From: Rhodococcoides kroppenstedtii
GTDB lineage: Bacteria > Actinomycetota > Actinomycetes > Mycobacteriales > Mycobacteriaceae
Assembly (NCBI RefSeq): GCF_900111805.1
Contig: NZ_FOJN01000009.1
Coordinates: 117,146 to 181,145 of the forward strand
Direction: 5' to 3'
DNA length: 64,000 nucleotides
The notes under the pieces are model-generated. The model did no database searches and was not told the origin of the DNA. It saw nothing but the letters and a program-made list of their open reading frames with translations. Position numbers and translations under genes: made by a program. This document shows, piece by piece, positions 21,328-30,119 of the stretch (its first letter is position 1; every line of letters begins with the position of its first letter).

Positions 21328-22176
21328 TCACGCACCCCGGAACTGCGGCGGCCGCTTCTCGAACACCGCCGTGATGGCTTCCGTCAGGTCCTCCGACGGC
21401 AGGAACGCCGAGTTCCACGCCGCGACGTAGCGCAGCGACTCGTCGGCGGCGGCGCGACGACCGTGATCGAGCACGGTCTTGATGCCGTGCACCACCAGGG
21501 GCGGGTTCGCGGCGATCTGGGCGGCGGTCTCGTACGCATGCGCGAGGACGGCGTCCGCGTCGGGCAGCACGTCGTTGACCAGACCGATGCGTCGCGCGTA
21601 CTCGGCGTCGACGTCCTTGCCGGTGAGCGCCAGCTCCCGGAGATGCCCGTCGCCGATGATCGCGGGCAGGCGGGCGAAGGAGCCCATGTCCGCGACGATC
21701 GCCACCTTGACCTCACGCACGCTGAACTGAGCGTCCGCGGAGGCGTAGCGGATGTCGGCGGCCGAGATCAGGTCCACCCCACCGCCGATGCACCACCCCT
21801 GCACCGCCGCGATGACGGGCTTGCGGCACTCGGCCACCGCGGTGATCGCCGCCTGCATCCGCAGGATCAGATCGTGGAAGGTGCTGCGCGGCCCCGCCTG
21901 CGCCTTGTCGGCGAGCACGGCGCCGAACTCGCCTGCCATGGCGGGGAGGTCGAGTCCGTAACTGAAGTTGCGGCCGGATCCGGCGAGGACGACGGCCCGC
22001 ACGTCGGGGTCCGCGTCGAGGCCACGGAAGATCAGGGGGAGCTCGGACCAGAAGTCGGGACCCATCGCGTTGCCCTTGCCGGGTCCGGTGAGGGTGACGG
22101 TGGCGACGTGGTCGGCGGTCTCGACCGTGAACGCGGTCCAGGAGGTGCTCGGCTGCGTGGGCTCGGGGGTCGTCAT
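21328..22176 (-). CDS. Crotonase-fold enzyme, probable delta(3,5)-delta(2,4)-dienoyl-CoA isomerase
   Basis: 282 residues. The oxyanion-hole segments are GSGRNFSYGLDL and VQGWCIGGGVDLISAADIRY. Three acidic positions that mark dienoyl-CoA isomerases (ECH1 type) are all seen: Asp in GGGVDL, Glu in SVREVKVAIV and Asp in VADMGSFARLP. A plain enoyl-CoA hydratase would carry Glu in place of that last Asp. The enzyme would isomerise 3,5-dienoyl-CoA during oxidation of unsaturated fatty acids. No other beta-oxidation gene is adjacent. Confidence 0.85.
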   Translation of the reverse strand: MTTPEPTQPSTSWTAFTVETADHVATVTLTGPGKGNAMGPDFWSELPLIFRGLDADPDVRAVVLAGSGRNFSYGLDLPAMAGEFGAVLADKAQAGPRSTFHDLILRMQAAITAVAECRKPVIAAVQGWCIGGGVDLISAADIRYASADAQFSVREVKVAIVADMGSFARLPAIIGDGHLRELALTGKDVDAEYARRIGLVNDVLPDADAVLAHAYETAAQIAANPPLVVHGIKTVLDHGRRAAADESLRYVAAWNSAFLPSEDLTEAITAVFEKRPPQFRGA

Positions 22177-22226
22177 CGGCTCACCCTAGCCCGGCCGACC
22201 TTCGGGCACGACAGCGGTTTCCGCCC

Positions 22227-22232
22227 TATTCT
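22227..22232 (+). promoter_or_regulatory. Candidate -10 element of a leaderless transcript (ybaK-type gene)
   Basis: TATTCT lies six bases before the ATG at 22239, and no Shine-Dalgarno is present. A start of transcription at or next to the A of the ATG is therefore likely, as is common in actinomycetes. Motif-based inference. Confidence 0.4.
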
Positions 22233-22238
22233 TCGGTC

Positions 22239-22715
22239 ATGGCCAGGACTCCGCACCCCGCCGCCGCGCACGTCGCGGACGTCCTCATCTCCCGTGGCCA
22301 CCACGGCGTTCTGGTCACCCACGACGCGCCGGTGCCGACCGCGCGCGCCGTCGCCGCGGCGCACGGGGTCGACGTGGGCGCCGTCGTGAAGTCGCTGGTC
22401 CATCTCCTCGACGACGATCCGGTGCTGCTGCTCGTCTCCGGCGCCCACAACGTGGACCTCGCCGCGACCGGGCCACGGATCGGCGGCACCCTGACGCACG
22501 CGCCGGCGGACGTGATCCGGCACGCGACAGGGCAATCCGTCGGTTCGGTCTCCCCGGTCGGGCACCCGACCAACCTGCCGACGTTCGTCGACGAGGCGCT
22601 CGGGACGTTCGACCGTCTCTGGGCGTCCGCCGGGCACCCCGACGTCACCTTTCGGACGTCCTACAGCGAATTGCTGCGTATCACAGCGGGTCTCGCCGTC
22701 GACGTCGGTCCTTGA
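22239..22715 (+). CDS. YbaK/EbsC-type aminoacyl-tRNA deacylase
   Basis: 158-residue trans-editing domain that hydrolyses mischarged aminoacyl-tRNA. Visible features are the conserved VGAVVKSLVHLL (catalytic-type lysine after a short helix), VLLLVSGAHNVDL and the GSVSPVGHPTNLPTFVDEAL loop. The family includes Cys-tRNA(Pro) and Ala-tRNA(Pro) deacylases; the exact substrate is not evident from sequence. Divergent from the crotonase gene and convergent with the next one. Confidence 0.9.
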   Translation: MARTPHPAAAHVADVLISRGHHGVLVTHDAPVPTARAVAAAHGVDVGAVVKSLVHLLDDDPVLLLVSGAHNVDLAATGPRIGGTLTHAPADVIRHATGQSVGSVSPVGHPTNLPTFVDEALGTFDRLWASAGHPDVTFRTSYSELLRITAGLAVDVGP

Positions 22716-22724
22716 CGCGAAGAC

Positions 22725-23159
22725 CTAGGACGCGCGTGCGGTCCGCGTGTCGAGCAGCGACGCCACCTCGGTGGTGACGGTGCGGACGACGCGGTCACGA
22801 GCGCGGTCGAGAACGGGACGCACGGTGACGCCGTCCGCGACACCGGCGGCCACGATGTCCGCGATCAACCCGGCCAGACCGGCCGGCGTTCCCACGTACC
22901 GCAGGGTGTCCGGGCGTGGCGCGACGGCCGCGGCGAGCACTTCCCCGCGGGCCGTCCGAGCGTCGTGCGCCAGGTGCACGTCGAGATCGACGAGGATGCG
23001 AGCATCGGGGTGCTCGGTCCGCAGGCGGCGGTAGCGTGCCTGCGCGGTGGAGAGGTCGACGCCACCGAAGCGGACGACGCCGGGAACGTCACCGGTGACG
23101 TCGTGCGGGGACTCGACGACGTCGAGAGCGAGGGTGGGTTCGAGAAAGACGAGGGTCAT
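22725..23159 (-). CDS. Hypothetical protein, partly reminiscent of flavin-dependent monooxygenase C-termini
   Basis: 144-residue product with alternating hydrophobic strands (MTLVFLEPTLAL, ARILVDLDVHLA) and a segment DTLRYVGTPAGLAGLIADIV that resembles the C-terminal part of luciferase-like (LLM class) enzymes. The barrel itself is missing. No recognised catalytic motif. Starts at an ATG with only a weak ribosome-binding site. Gene status rests on the unbroken frame, actinobacterial codon bias and the lack of overlap with neighbours. Confidence 0.55.
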   Translation of the reverse strand: MTLVFLEPTLALDVVESPHDVTGDVPGVVRFGGVDLSTAQARYRRLRTEHPDARILVDLDVHLAHDARTARGEVLAAAVAPRPDTLRYVGTPAGLAGLIADIVAAGVADGVTVRPVLDRARDRVVRTVTTEVASLLDTRTARAS

Positions 23160-23296
23160 GAGGGGTCCAGTCGACGGCGGGATCTGAGGAGACCGAGACG
23201 ATCACCGGGCCCGACACGCGCTGGACGTGGCACGGCACAGATCGACGTGGCGTCGAGTCCAGAGCCGGTCCCCCATCACGTTCGTCATGCTATCGA

Positions 23297-24526
23297 TCAC
23301 GCCGCGACGCCGTCGCGCAGTGAGAGGCAGGTCACAGTCAACGCGTCGAGGAACGCTTCGACATCCGCCGCGGTGGTCCCCAGTCCGACCGACACGCGAA
23401 CGGCGCCGTCGTCGGCGCCGAGCCGCGCGAGCAGCGGGTGCGCACAGAATTTCCCGGCGCGGACGGCTACTGCGTGGTCTCGGGCGAGGGCGTCCGCGAC
23501 GACGACGGGATCGACCCCATCCACCGTGAAGGACGCGATGCCGACGACGTCGTCCGAGTCGTCCCAGACACGCAGCACCCGCACACCGCCCGCGCGCGTC
23601 AGTCCGCGCACGACGGCGTCGGTGGCGGCGCGATCGTGGGCCGCGACGGCCACCGGGTCCAGCCGGGCGATCTCCTCGCACGCGGCCGCGAGCGCGACCG
23701 CGCCGAGCAGGTTGGGCGTACCGCCCTCGTGCCGGGCGGGGGCGGGATGCCACCGGACGTCCACGTCGCCGCCCGTCAGAACCGACACTCCCGACGTCGC
23801 ACCGCCCCCGGCGAGGTACGGATCCGCCGCGTCGAGCCAGTCGCGCCGGCCCACCAGAACACCGGCCCCGAACGGCGCGTAGAGCTTGTGGCCGCTGAAC
23901 GCGAGGTAGTCCACCCCGGCCGCGGTGATGTCGACGCGGCGATGCGGCACCAGCTGCGCGCCGTCGACGAGGATCCGCGCGCCGTGGCGGTGCGCCAGAG
24001 CCGCGAGTTCTGCGATCGGCAGCACCTCACCGGTCACGTTCGACGCACCCGTGACCGCCAGCAGGGCAGCAGGTTTCGCGGACAGCACCGCCTCGAGCCG
24101 AGCGAGGGTCGCCGCGATCGTACCTTCCGTCCGCACCACCCGACGACGACGCCAGGGCAGCAGATTCGCATGGTGCTCGACATCGAGGACCACCACGTCG
24201 CCGGGGACGCAGTGCGCCAACAGATTCAGTGCGTCGGTGGTGTTGCGCCCGAAGATCACGACGTCCTCGTCGTCCGCCCCGCAGAACGCGTGGACGGTCC
24301 GGCGAGCCGCCTCGTAGGCCTCGGTGCACACCGCCGACTTGTGTCCGGACCCGCGATGGACGCTCGCCGAGAACGGCACGACCTCCTGGACGCGGTCGAC
24401 CACCGCGGCCAAGGCGGGCGCACTGGCTGCGTAGTCGAGATCGATTGTGCGACGGACGGTCCCGTCGGAACACCGCACGGTGTGATCGGATCCGAGAACG
24501 GCTGCGAGAGGGGTGGAGACAGTCAT
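23297..24526 (-). CDS. Class V aminotransferase/cysteine desulfurase-like PLP enzyme
   Basis: 409 residues, fold type I. The PLP lysine is in YLAFSGHKLYAPFGAGVLVG, the aspartate contacting the PLP ring is in ARILVDGAQLVPH, and EGGTPNLLGAVAL follows as in SufS/CsdA-type proteins. A cysteine sits in the late loop RAGKFCAHPLLARL, where desulfurases carry their persulfide-forming cysteine. The ATG at 24524-24526 has GAAGGG eight bases upstream. The message carries a SAM-IV riboswitch (24590-24704), so expression should fall when S-adenosylmethionine is high. That ties the enzyme to sulfur or methionine supply, such as a desulfurase or C-S lyase role (inference). Confidence 0.88.
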   Translation of the reverse strand: MTVSTPLAAVLGSDHTVRCSDGTVRRTIDLDYAASAPALAAVVDRVQEVVPFSASVHRGSGHKSAVCTEAYEAARRTVHAFCGADDEDVVIFGRNTTDALNLLAHCVPGDVVVLDVEHHANLLPWRRRRVVRTEGTIAATLARLEAVLSAKPAALLAVTGASNVTGEVLPIAELAALAHRHGARILVDGAQLVPHRRVDITAAGVDYLAFSGHKLYAPFGAGVLVGRRDWLDAADPYLAGGGATSGVSVLTGGDVDVRWHPAPARHEGGTPNLLGAVALAAACEEIARLDPVAVAAHDRAATDAVVRGLTRAGGVRVLRVWDDSDDVVGIASFTVDGVDPVVVADALARDHAVAVRAGKFCAHPLLARLGADDGAVRVSVGLGTTAADVEAFLDALTVTCLSLRDGVAA

Positions 24527-24589
24527 GGCGATACCCTTCGGTCCGGGACCGCAGACGACGCACGAGTACTCCCCGTGGCGGCGTGAGAC

Positions 24590-24704
24590 GATCCGCGCTT
24601 GCCGGTTCCGGTCGGAACTCGGCCAGGTCGTCACCCGGAGCACCCCACCGCGGAAGGAGGGTTGCCGACCAGCGAGCCGGGGCTTGACGCTGGTACTCGT
24701 GACC
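24590..24704 (-). ncRNA. SAM-IV riboswitch
   Basis: Read on the minus strand, the stretch runs from GGTCACGAGTACCAGCGTCA at 24704 to GGCAAGCGCGGATC at 24590. It contains the conserved core pieces GTCAAGCCCCGGCT, GGTCGGCAACCCTCC, CGCGGTGGGGTGC and CCGGGTGACGACC. The 5' GGTC pairs with the later GACC to close P1, and GTTCCGACCGGAAC forms the downstream hairpin. This is the arrangement of SAM-IV aptamers known from Actinomycetales. It ends 64 bases before the PLP-enzyme ATG. A CCGGACCGAAGGG stretch close to the ribosome-binding site could be the expression platform (inference). Confidence 0.92.
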
Positions 24705-24873
24705 TGACAGCAGGATGACAAAGGCCTCCGGGGCTGTCAACTCCGTGGACGCGGCCCGCCCGAGTGGCTGTAGCCGGCCGGCCCCCGCGCTGCTGTTCAT
24801 CTGCCCGCAAACTGCGGGTGTCATAACCTTCTGCGACGAGAAGACCCGCTCATCGAAAGAGGCCGCCCGGCAG

Positions 24874-27800
24874 ATGTCCACGCACCCCGCGATTCCCGAG
24901 GCGTTCCTGCGCTCGTCGGCCGCTGCGCCGCCGCGCACGCTGATCGACGTCCTCACCGACACGGCCGAGCGATTCCCCGATGCGCCGGCGGTGGACGACG
25001 GGGACAGCGTCGTCTCCTACGCGGAGCTGATGGTGAACATCGGCGAAGGTGCGCAGTGGCTGGCCCGGCACGGTGTCAGCGCCGGTGACCGCGTCGGGGT
25101 GCGGATGCCGTCGGGCAGCTACGGCCTCTACGCGGCCATCCTCTCGGTGATCGCGGCGGGTGCGGCGTACGTCCCGGTCGACGTCGACGACCCCGACGAG
25201 CGGGCGGACCTGGTCTTCTCCGAGGCCGGAGTCACCGCCATCGTGACCGAGAGCGGGATCACCGGCACCGGGCGCGTCGGGACGGGCCGCCCGGTGGGGC
25301 ACCCGACCGTCGACGACGACGCCTGGGTGATCTTCACCTCCGGCTCCACCGGCACCCCGAAGGGCGTCGCGGTCAGCAACCGCAACGCCGCGGCGTTCGT
25401 CGACGCCGAGTCCCGGCTGTTCCTGCAGGATCGTCCGCTCGGCCCGGGTGACCGGGTGCTGGCCGGGTTGTCGGTGGCGTTCGACGCGTCCTGCGAGGAG
25501 ATGTGGCTCGCGTGGAGTTCCGGGGCGTGCCTGGTGCCGGCGCCGCGCTCACTGGTGCGCTCCGGCATGGATCTCGGGCCCTGGCTCGTGGCGCGGGACA
25601 TCACCGTGGTCTCCACCGTGCCCACTCTCGCCGCGCTCTGGCCGCGGGAGGCACTCGAGGACGTGCGGCTGTTGATCTTCGGCGGCGAGGCCTGCCCGCC
25701 GGATCTGGCCGAGCGGCTGGCGGTTCCGGGACGCGAGGTCTGGAACACCTACGGCCCGACGGAGGCCACCGTCGTGGCGTGCGCGGCGCTCATGGACGGC
25801 CGCGGGCCGGTGCGCATCGGTTTGCCGCTCGACGGCTGGGATCTCGCGGTGGTCGGCCCCGACGAACAGCCGGTTCCCGTCGGCGAAGTGGGCGAGCTGG
25901 TGATCGGCGGCGTCGGCCTGGCCCGCTATCTCGATCCCGCCAAGGACGCCGAGAAGTACGCGCCCATGCCGAGCCTCGGATGGGCTCGCGCCTACCGCAG
26001 TGGCGATCTGGTCCGGCTCGAGGTGGAGGGGCTCCTGTTCCAGGGCCGCGCGGACGATCAGGTCAAGGTCGGCGGGCGACGCATCGAGCTCGGCGAGGTG
26101 GATTCCGCGCTGCAGAATCTGCCCGGCGTCGGCGGCGCGGCCGCGGCCGTCCGCAAGACCGGTTCCGGCACACCGGTTCTCGTCGGCTACCTGGTGAGCA
26201 CCGATGCCGACTTCGACCTGGTCCGAGCGAGAGAGCTACTCGCCGAACAGCTTCCGGCCGCCATGGTGCCGCGTCTCGCGCTCGTCGACGATCTGCCCAC
26301 TCGGACGTCGGGCAAGGTCGACCGGAACGCCCTGCCGTGGCCGCTGCCCGGCCGCGCGCCCTCCCCCGACGGCTCCACACCCACCGTCGACCTCGACGAG
26401 ACCGCCGCCTGGGTCGCCGCGGTGTGGACCGACGTGCTGGGGACCGAGATCACCTCGCTCGACGCCGATTTCTTCGCCGCGGGCGGCGGCTCGCTCACCG
26501 CCGCGCAGCTGGTGACCCGCCTGCGCGAGCGGTACCCGCTGATCACCGTCGCCGAGCTGTACGACCGGCCGCGCCTCGGCTCACTGGTCGACTTGCTCGA
26601 GGACATGGACCCCACCACCCGCCACGAGACGCGCACGGTCGAGCCGACACCCCGTCACGCGCAGCTGCTCCAGGTGGCGGCCACACTGCCGCTGACCACC
26701 CTGACCGGACTGCAGTGGGTGACGTGGCTCGCCGTCGCCGCGAACGTGGCGTCGTGGATTCGCCCGATCCCCTGGTTGCCGACGGTCTCCTGGTGGTGGC
26801 CGCTGCTCGGCTTCCTGCTGGTGGTCACCCCCTTCGGCCGCATGGCCGTCTCGGTCGTCGGCGCACGCCTGCTGCTGCGCGGGGTCCGGCCGGGCAGCTA
26901 TCCCCGCGGCGGCAGCGTGCATCTCCGGCTGTGGGCGGCGAACCGTCTGGCGGACGCGTCGGGCGCCACCAATCTGTCCGGGGCACCGTGGATGGTCGAC
27001 TACGCCCGCGCCCTCGGCGCCCGCGTGGGCCACGACGTCGACCTGCACACACTTCCTCCGGTCACCGGCATGCTGACCCTCGGCGACGGCTGTTCCATCG
27101 AGCCGGAGGTCGATCTGACCGGGTACTGGATCGACGGCGACATCGTGCACATCGGACCCGTCGAGGTGGGGCCCGGCGCCACGGTCGGTGCGCGGTCGAC
27201 GCTCCTGCCCGGCGCGAAGGTCGGCAAGAACGCCGAGGTCACCGCAGGGTCCGCCGTCGCCGGCAAGGTCAAGGCCAACCAGCAATGGTCGGGCTCCCCG
27301 GCGGGCAAGGTCGGCAAGGCCACGCGGCCGTGGCCGTCGTCCCGCCCCCCGCGCAGCCGCGCCTGGGTGCCGGTCTACGGCGTGACGTCCCTGCTGCTGT
27401 CGGGTCTGCCCCTGTTCGCCATCGCCGTCGGGCTGCTGGTGGTCGGGTGGGCTGCGTCCGGCGCCCGCACGCTCGCCGGCGCGATCGGTCGCGGAGCGCT
27501 CGCCCTCGCGCCCGCCACCCTGCTCTCGCTCGCGGTGTTCGCGCTGATCACGCTGGTCGCCGTCCGGCTGCTCGCGCTGGGAATGACCCCCGGCCACCAC
27601 CCGGTCCGCAGCCGGGTGGGCTGGCAGGTCTGGACCACCGAACGTCTCCTCGACAGCGCCCGCACGTTCCTCTTCCCGCTCTACGCCTCGCTGCTCACGC
27701 CGGGGTGGCTCCGGCTGCTCGGCGCGGACATCGGCAAGGACGTCGAGGCCTCCACGGTGCTCATGGTCCCGAAGTTCACGACGGTCGGAGACGGCGCCTT

Positions 27801-28743
27801 CCTCGCCGACGACACGATGGTCGCGAGTTACGAACTGGGCGGCGGGTGGATGATGATCGGCCAGGCCAAGGTGGGCAAACGTGCCTTCCTCGGCAACTCC
27901 GGCATGGCCGCCGCAGGACGACGGGTGCCGAAGAACGGTCTGGTCGCGGTCCTGTCGGCCGCGCCGGCGAAGTCCAAGGCCGGGACGTCGTGGCTCGGCA
28001 GCCCGCCGGTGCGCCTGCGTCGCGCACCGGCGTCGGCCGACAGCAGCCGCACCTTCGACCCGCCGACGCGCCTCAAGGTCGCCCGCGCCGTCGTCGAGAC
28101 GTGCCGCCTGGTTCCGGTCGTCGTCTCCTTCGGCATCGGTTTCGGCGTGATCGCAGCTCTTACTTGGATCGCCGGGACTCTCGGCTACGGGGTGGCCGCC
28201 CTGCTCTCGGGGGTCGTGCTGCTGGTGGCGGGCGCCGTCGCTGCGGCCGTCTCCGCCGTCGCCAAGTGGACGCTCGTCGGGCGCATCGACGCCGTCGAGC
28301 ATCCCCTGTGGAGTTCCTTCGTGTGGCGGAACGAGGTGGCCGACACGTTCGTCGAGGTGGTAGCCGCACCGTGGTTCGCCCGCGCGGCCGAGGGCACGCC
28401 GGTTCTCAACGTGTGGCTGCGGTGGCTCGGCGCGCACATCGGACGAGGCGTCTGGTGCGAGACGTACTGGTTGCCGGAGGCCGACCTCATCACCCTCGGC
28501 GACGGCGCGACCGTGAACCGAGGGTGCGTTGTGCAGACCCATCTGTTCCATGATCGGATCATGAGCATGGACACCGTCAATCTCGGCCCCGGCGCGACGC
28601 TCGGGCCGCACTGCGTCGCCCTTCCCGCGGCCGGGATCGGCGCGGGAGCGACGGTCGGACCGGCGTCGTTGGTCATGCGTGGCGACACGGTTCCGGACTC
28701 GAGCCGGTGGCAGGGCAACCCCATCGCTCCGTGGTCCGCCTGA
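24874..28743 (+). CDS. Pls/PosA-type single-module membrane nonribosomal peptide synthetase
   Basis: 1,289 residues. An adenylation domain (about 15-500) has the core motifs IFTSGSTGTPKGVAVS, NTYGPTEATV, YRSGDLVRL, DDQVKVGGRRIELGEVDSAL and RTSGKVDRNALP. A carrier domain follows with its pantetheinyl serine at 540 (FFAAGGGSLTAAQL). Next come six or so membrane helices interleaved with three blocks of left-handed beta-helix-like sequence (around residues 730-810, 950-1040 and 1195-1285). There is no condensation or thioesterase domain. This is the layout of epsilon-poly-lysine/delta-poly-ornithine synthetases and their many uncharacterised relatives. The ATG at 24874 was chosen because homology starts there; the frame is open to 24715. 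The amino acid used is unknown. Confidence 0.92.
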   Translation: MSTHPAIPEAFLRSSAAAPPRTLIDVLTDTAERFPDAPAVDDGDSVVSYAELMVNIGEGAQWLARHGVSAGDRVGVRMPSGSYGLYAAILSVIAAGAAYVPVDVDDPDERADLVFSEAGVTAIVTESGITGTGRVGTGRPVGHPTVDDDAWVIFTSGSTGTPKGVAVSNRNAAAFVDAESRLFLQDRPLGPGDRVLAGLSVAFDASCEEMWLAWSSGACLVPAPRSLVRSGMDLGPWLVARDITVVSTVPTLAALWPREALEDVRLLIFGGEACPPDLAERLAVPGREVWNTYGPTEATVVACAALMDGRGPVRIGLPLDGWDLAVVGPDEQPVPVGEVGELVIGGVGLARYLDPAKDAEKYAPMPSLGWARAYRSGDLVRLEVEGLLFQGRADDQVKVGGRRIELGEVDSALQNLPGVGGAAAAVRKTGSGTPVLVGYLVSTDADFDLVRARELLAEQLPAAMVPRLALVDDLPTRTSGKVDRNALPWPLPGRAPSPDGSTPTVDLDETAAWVAAVWTDVLGTEITSLDADFFAAGGGSLTAAQLVTRLRERYPLITVAELYDRPRLGSLVDLLEDMDPTTRHETRTVEPTPRHAQLLQVAATLPLTTLTGLQWVTWLAVAANVASWIRPIPWLPTVSWWWPLLGFLLVVTPFGRMAVSVVGARLLLRGVRPGSYPRGGSVHLRLWAANRLADASGATNLSGAPWMVDYARALGARVGHDVDLHTLPPVTGMLTLGDGCSIEPEVDLTGYWIDGDIVHIGPVEVGPGATVGARSTLLPGAKVGKNAEVTAGSAVAGKVKANQQWSGSPAGKVGKATRPWPSSRPPRSRAWVPVYGVTSLLLSGLPLFAIAVGLLVVGWAASGARTLAGAIGRGALALAPATLLSLAVFALITLVAVRLLALGMTPGHHPVRSRVGWQVWTTERLLDSARTFLFPLYASLLTPGWLRLLGADIGKDVEASTVLMVPKFTTVGDGAFLADDTMVASYELGGGWMMIGQAKVGKRAFLGNSGMAAAGRRVPKNGLVAVLSAAPAKSKAGTSWLGSPPVRLRRAPASADSSRTFDPPTRLKVARAVVETCRLVPVVVSFGIGFGVIAALTWIAGTLGYGVAALLSGVVLLVAGAVAAAVSAVAKWTLVGRIDAVEHPLWSSFVWRNEVADTFVEVVAAPWFARAAEGTPVLNVWLRWLGAHIGRGVWCETYWLPEADLITLGDGATVNRGCVVQTHLFHDRIMSMDTVNLGPGATLGPHCVALPAAGIGAGATVGPASLVMRGDTVPDSSRWQGNPIAPWSA

Positions 28744-30062
28744 TGGGGCGGCCCGTCCCCACGGCGTCCGCCGAACCGTTCGACCCGTACATCCCCGGTC
28801 ACGGGAACCGCGGGTACACGGTGGAACGCTACGAGCTCGATCTCGAGTACAAGGTGCCCTCGAATCGGTTGAGCGGCACCGCCGTCGTCCATGCCGTCGC
28901 GACGCAGTCGGCGCCCACCGTGACGCTCGATCTCGGCCCGGCTCTCTCGCCGAGCAAGGTCGGCGTCAGCGGATCACGTCGTGCCAAGTTCACCCACCGC
29001 GGCGGCAAACTCGTCGTGACCCCGCAGACGCCCCTCACGGCCGGGACGTCGTTCACCGTCACGGTCACCTACGCCGGCAACCCCACTCCCATCGCCGGCC
29101 GGTGGGGCGAGGTCGGCTGGGAGGAGCTGACCGACGGCGTGATCGTCGCCAGCCAGCCCAACGGTGCGTCGTCGTGGTTCCCGTGCGACGACCATCCGAG
29201 TTCCAAAGCGGCGTACCGGATCTCGATCACCGCCGACTCCCCGTACCACGTGATCTCCAACGGCACGTTGCTCCACACCCGCGTGAGGTCGTCGCGCACC
29301 ACGTGGACCTACCATCAGCCCGAGCCCATGGCGACCTACCTGGCGACGGTGCAGATCGGGCTCTACGAGAAGCGTCGACTCTGCGACACCCCGGTTCCCG
29401 TCGACGCCATCGCCCCGCCGCGACTACGGACACTGATCGACCACGATTTCGGTCGGCAGCAGCAGATGATGTCGGCCTTCGTCGAGCGGTTCGGGCCGTA
29501 CCCGTACCCGTCCTACGGCGTGGTGATCACCGACGACGACCTCGAGATCCCCGTGGAGGCGCAGACTCTGTCGGTGTTCGGCGCCAACCACTGCGACGGG
29601 CGTCGCGGCTACGAGCGACTGGTCGCCCACGAACTGGCCCATCAGTGGTTCGGCAACAGCCTGACTCTCGGCCGCTGGCAGGACATCTGGCTGCACGAAG
29701 GGTTCGCCTGCTACGCCGAGTGGTTGTGGTCCGAGGCGTCGGGATCCTCCAGCGCGCACCAGCTCGCCACCCGCACCCGCGCCCGACTGGCCGCCTTGCC
29801 ACAGGACCTCGCGCTGGGCGATCCCGGCCCTGCGGACATGTTCGACGACCGCGTCTACAAGCGCGGCGCCCTGACCCTGCACGCCCTACGACGCACCGTG
29901 GGCGACGAGCCGTTCTTCACCCTCCTGCGCGAATGGACCGCCGCACATCGGCATTCGGTGGTGGCCACGTCCGACTTCGTGGAGCTGGCCGAACGGCACG
30001 GGGTCGACCCCGGGTTCTTCGGGCCGTGGCTCGAGGAGGCGGGGCTCCCCCCGCTCCCCTGA
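28743..30062 (+). CDS. M1 family (aminopeptidase N-like) metallopeptidase
   Basis: 439 residues, roughly the two N-terminal domains of M1 peptidases without the large C-terminal helical domain. The zinc site is HELAHQWF with His296 and His300, and the third ligand Glu319 is in LHEGFACYAEW. The exopeptidase GxMEN motif is replaced by VEAQTLSVFG, so a free N-terminus may not be recognised in the usual way. The ATG overlaps the synthetase stop by one base (TGATG), so the two proteins are made together. A peptide-processing or self-immunity role for the synthetase product is inference. Confidence 0.88.
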   Translation: MGRPVPTASAEPFDPYIPGHGNRGYTVERYELDLEYKVPSNRLSGTAVVHAVATQSAPTVTLDLGPALSPSKVGVSGSRRAKFTHRGGKLVVTPQTPLTAGTSFTVTVTYAGNPTPIAGRWGEVGWEELTDGVIVASQPNGASSWFPCDDHPSSKAAYRISITADSPYHVISNGTLLHTRVRSSRTTWTYHQPEPMATYLATVQIGLYEKRRLCDTPVPVDAIAPPRLRTLIDHDFGRQQQMMSAFVERFGPYPYPSYGVVITDDDLEIPVEAQTLSVFGANHCDGRRGYERLVAHELAHQWFGNSLTLGRWQDIWLHEGFACYAEWLWSEASGSSSAHQLATRTRARLAALPQDLALGDPGPADMFDDRVYKRGALTLHALRRTVGDEPFFTLLREWTAAHRHSVVATSDFVELAERHGVDPGFFGPWLEEAGLPPLP

Positions 30063-30119
30063 GTTCTCCCCCACCTCGATCCGACTTCCCGCGGATCGCT
30101 CCCGCAGCTGCGGACAGCG

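Noticed and set aside
28743..30062. Full-length aminopeptidase N
   Set aside because: Only about 440 residues, without the C-terminal domains, and the exopeptidase motif is altered; kept as M1-family metallopeptidase.
30063..30119. Terminator between the M1 and MFS genes
   Set aside because: Short convergent gap with only weak inverted pieces; no clear stem.
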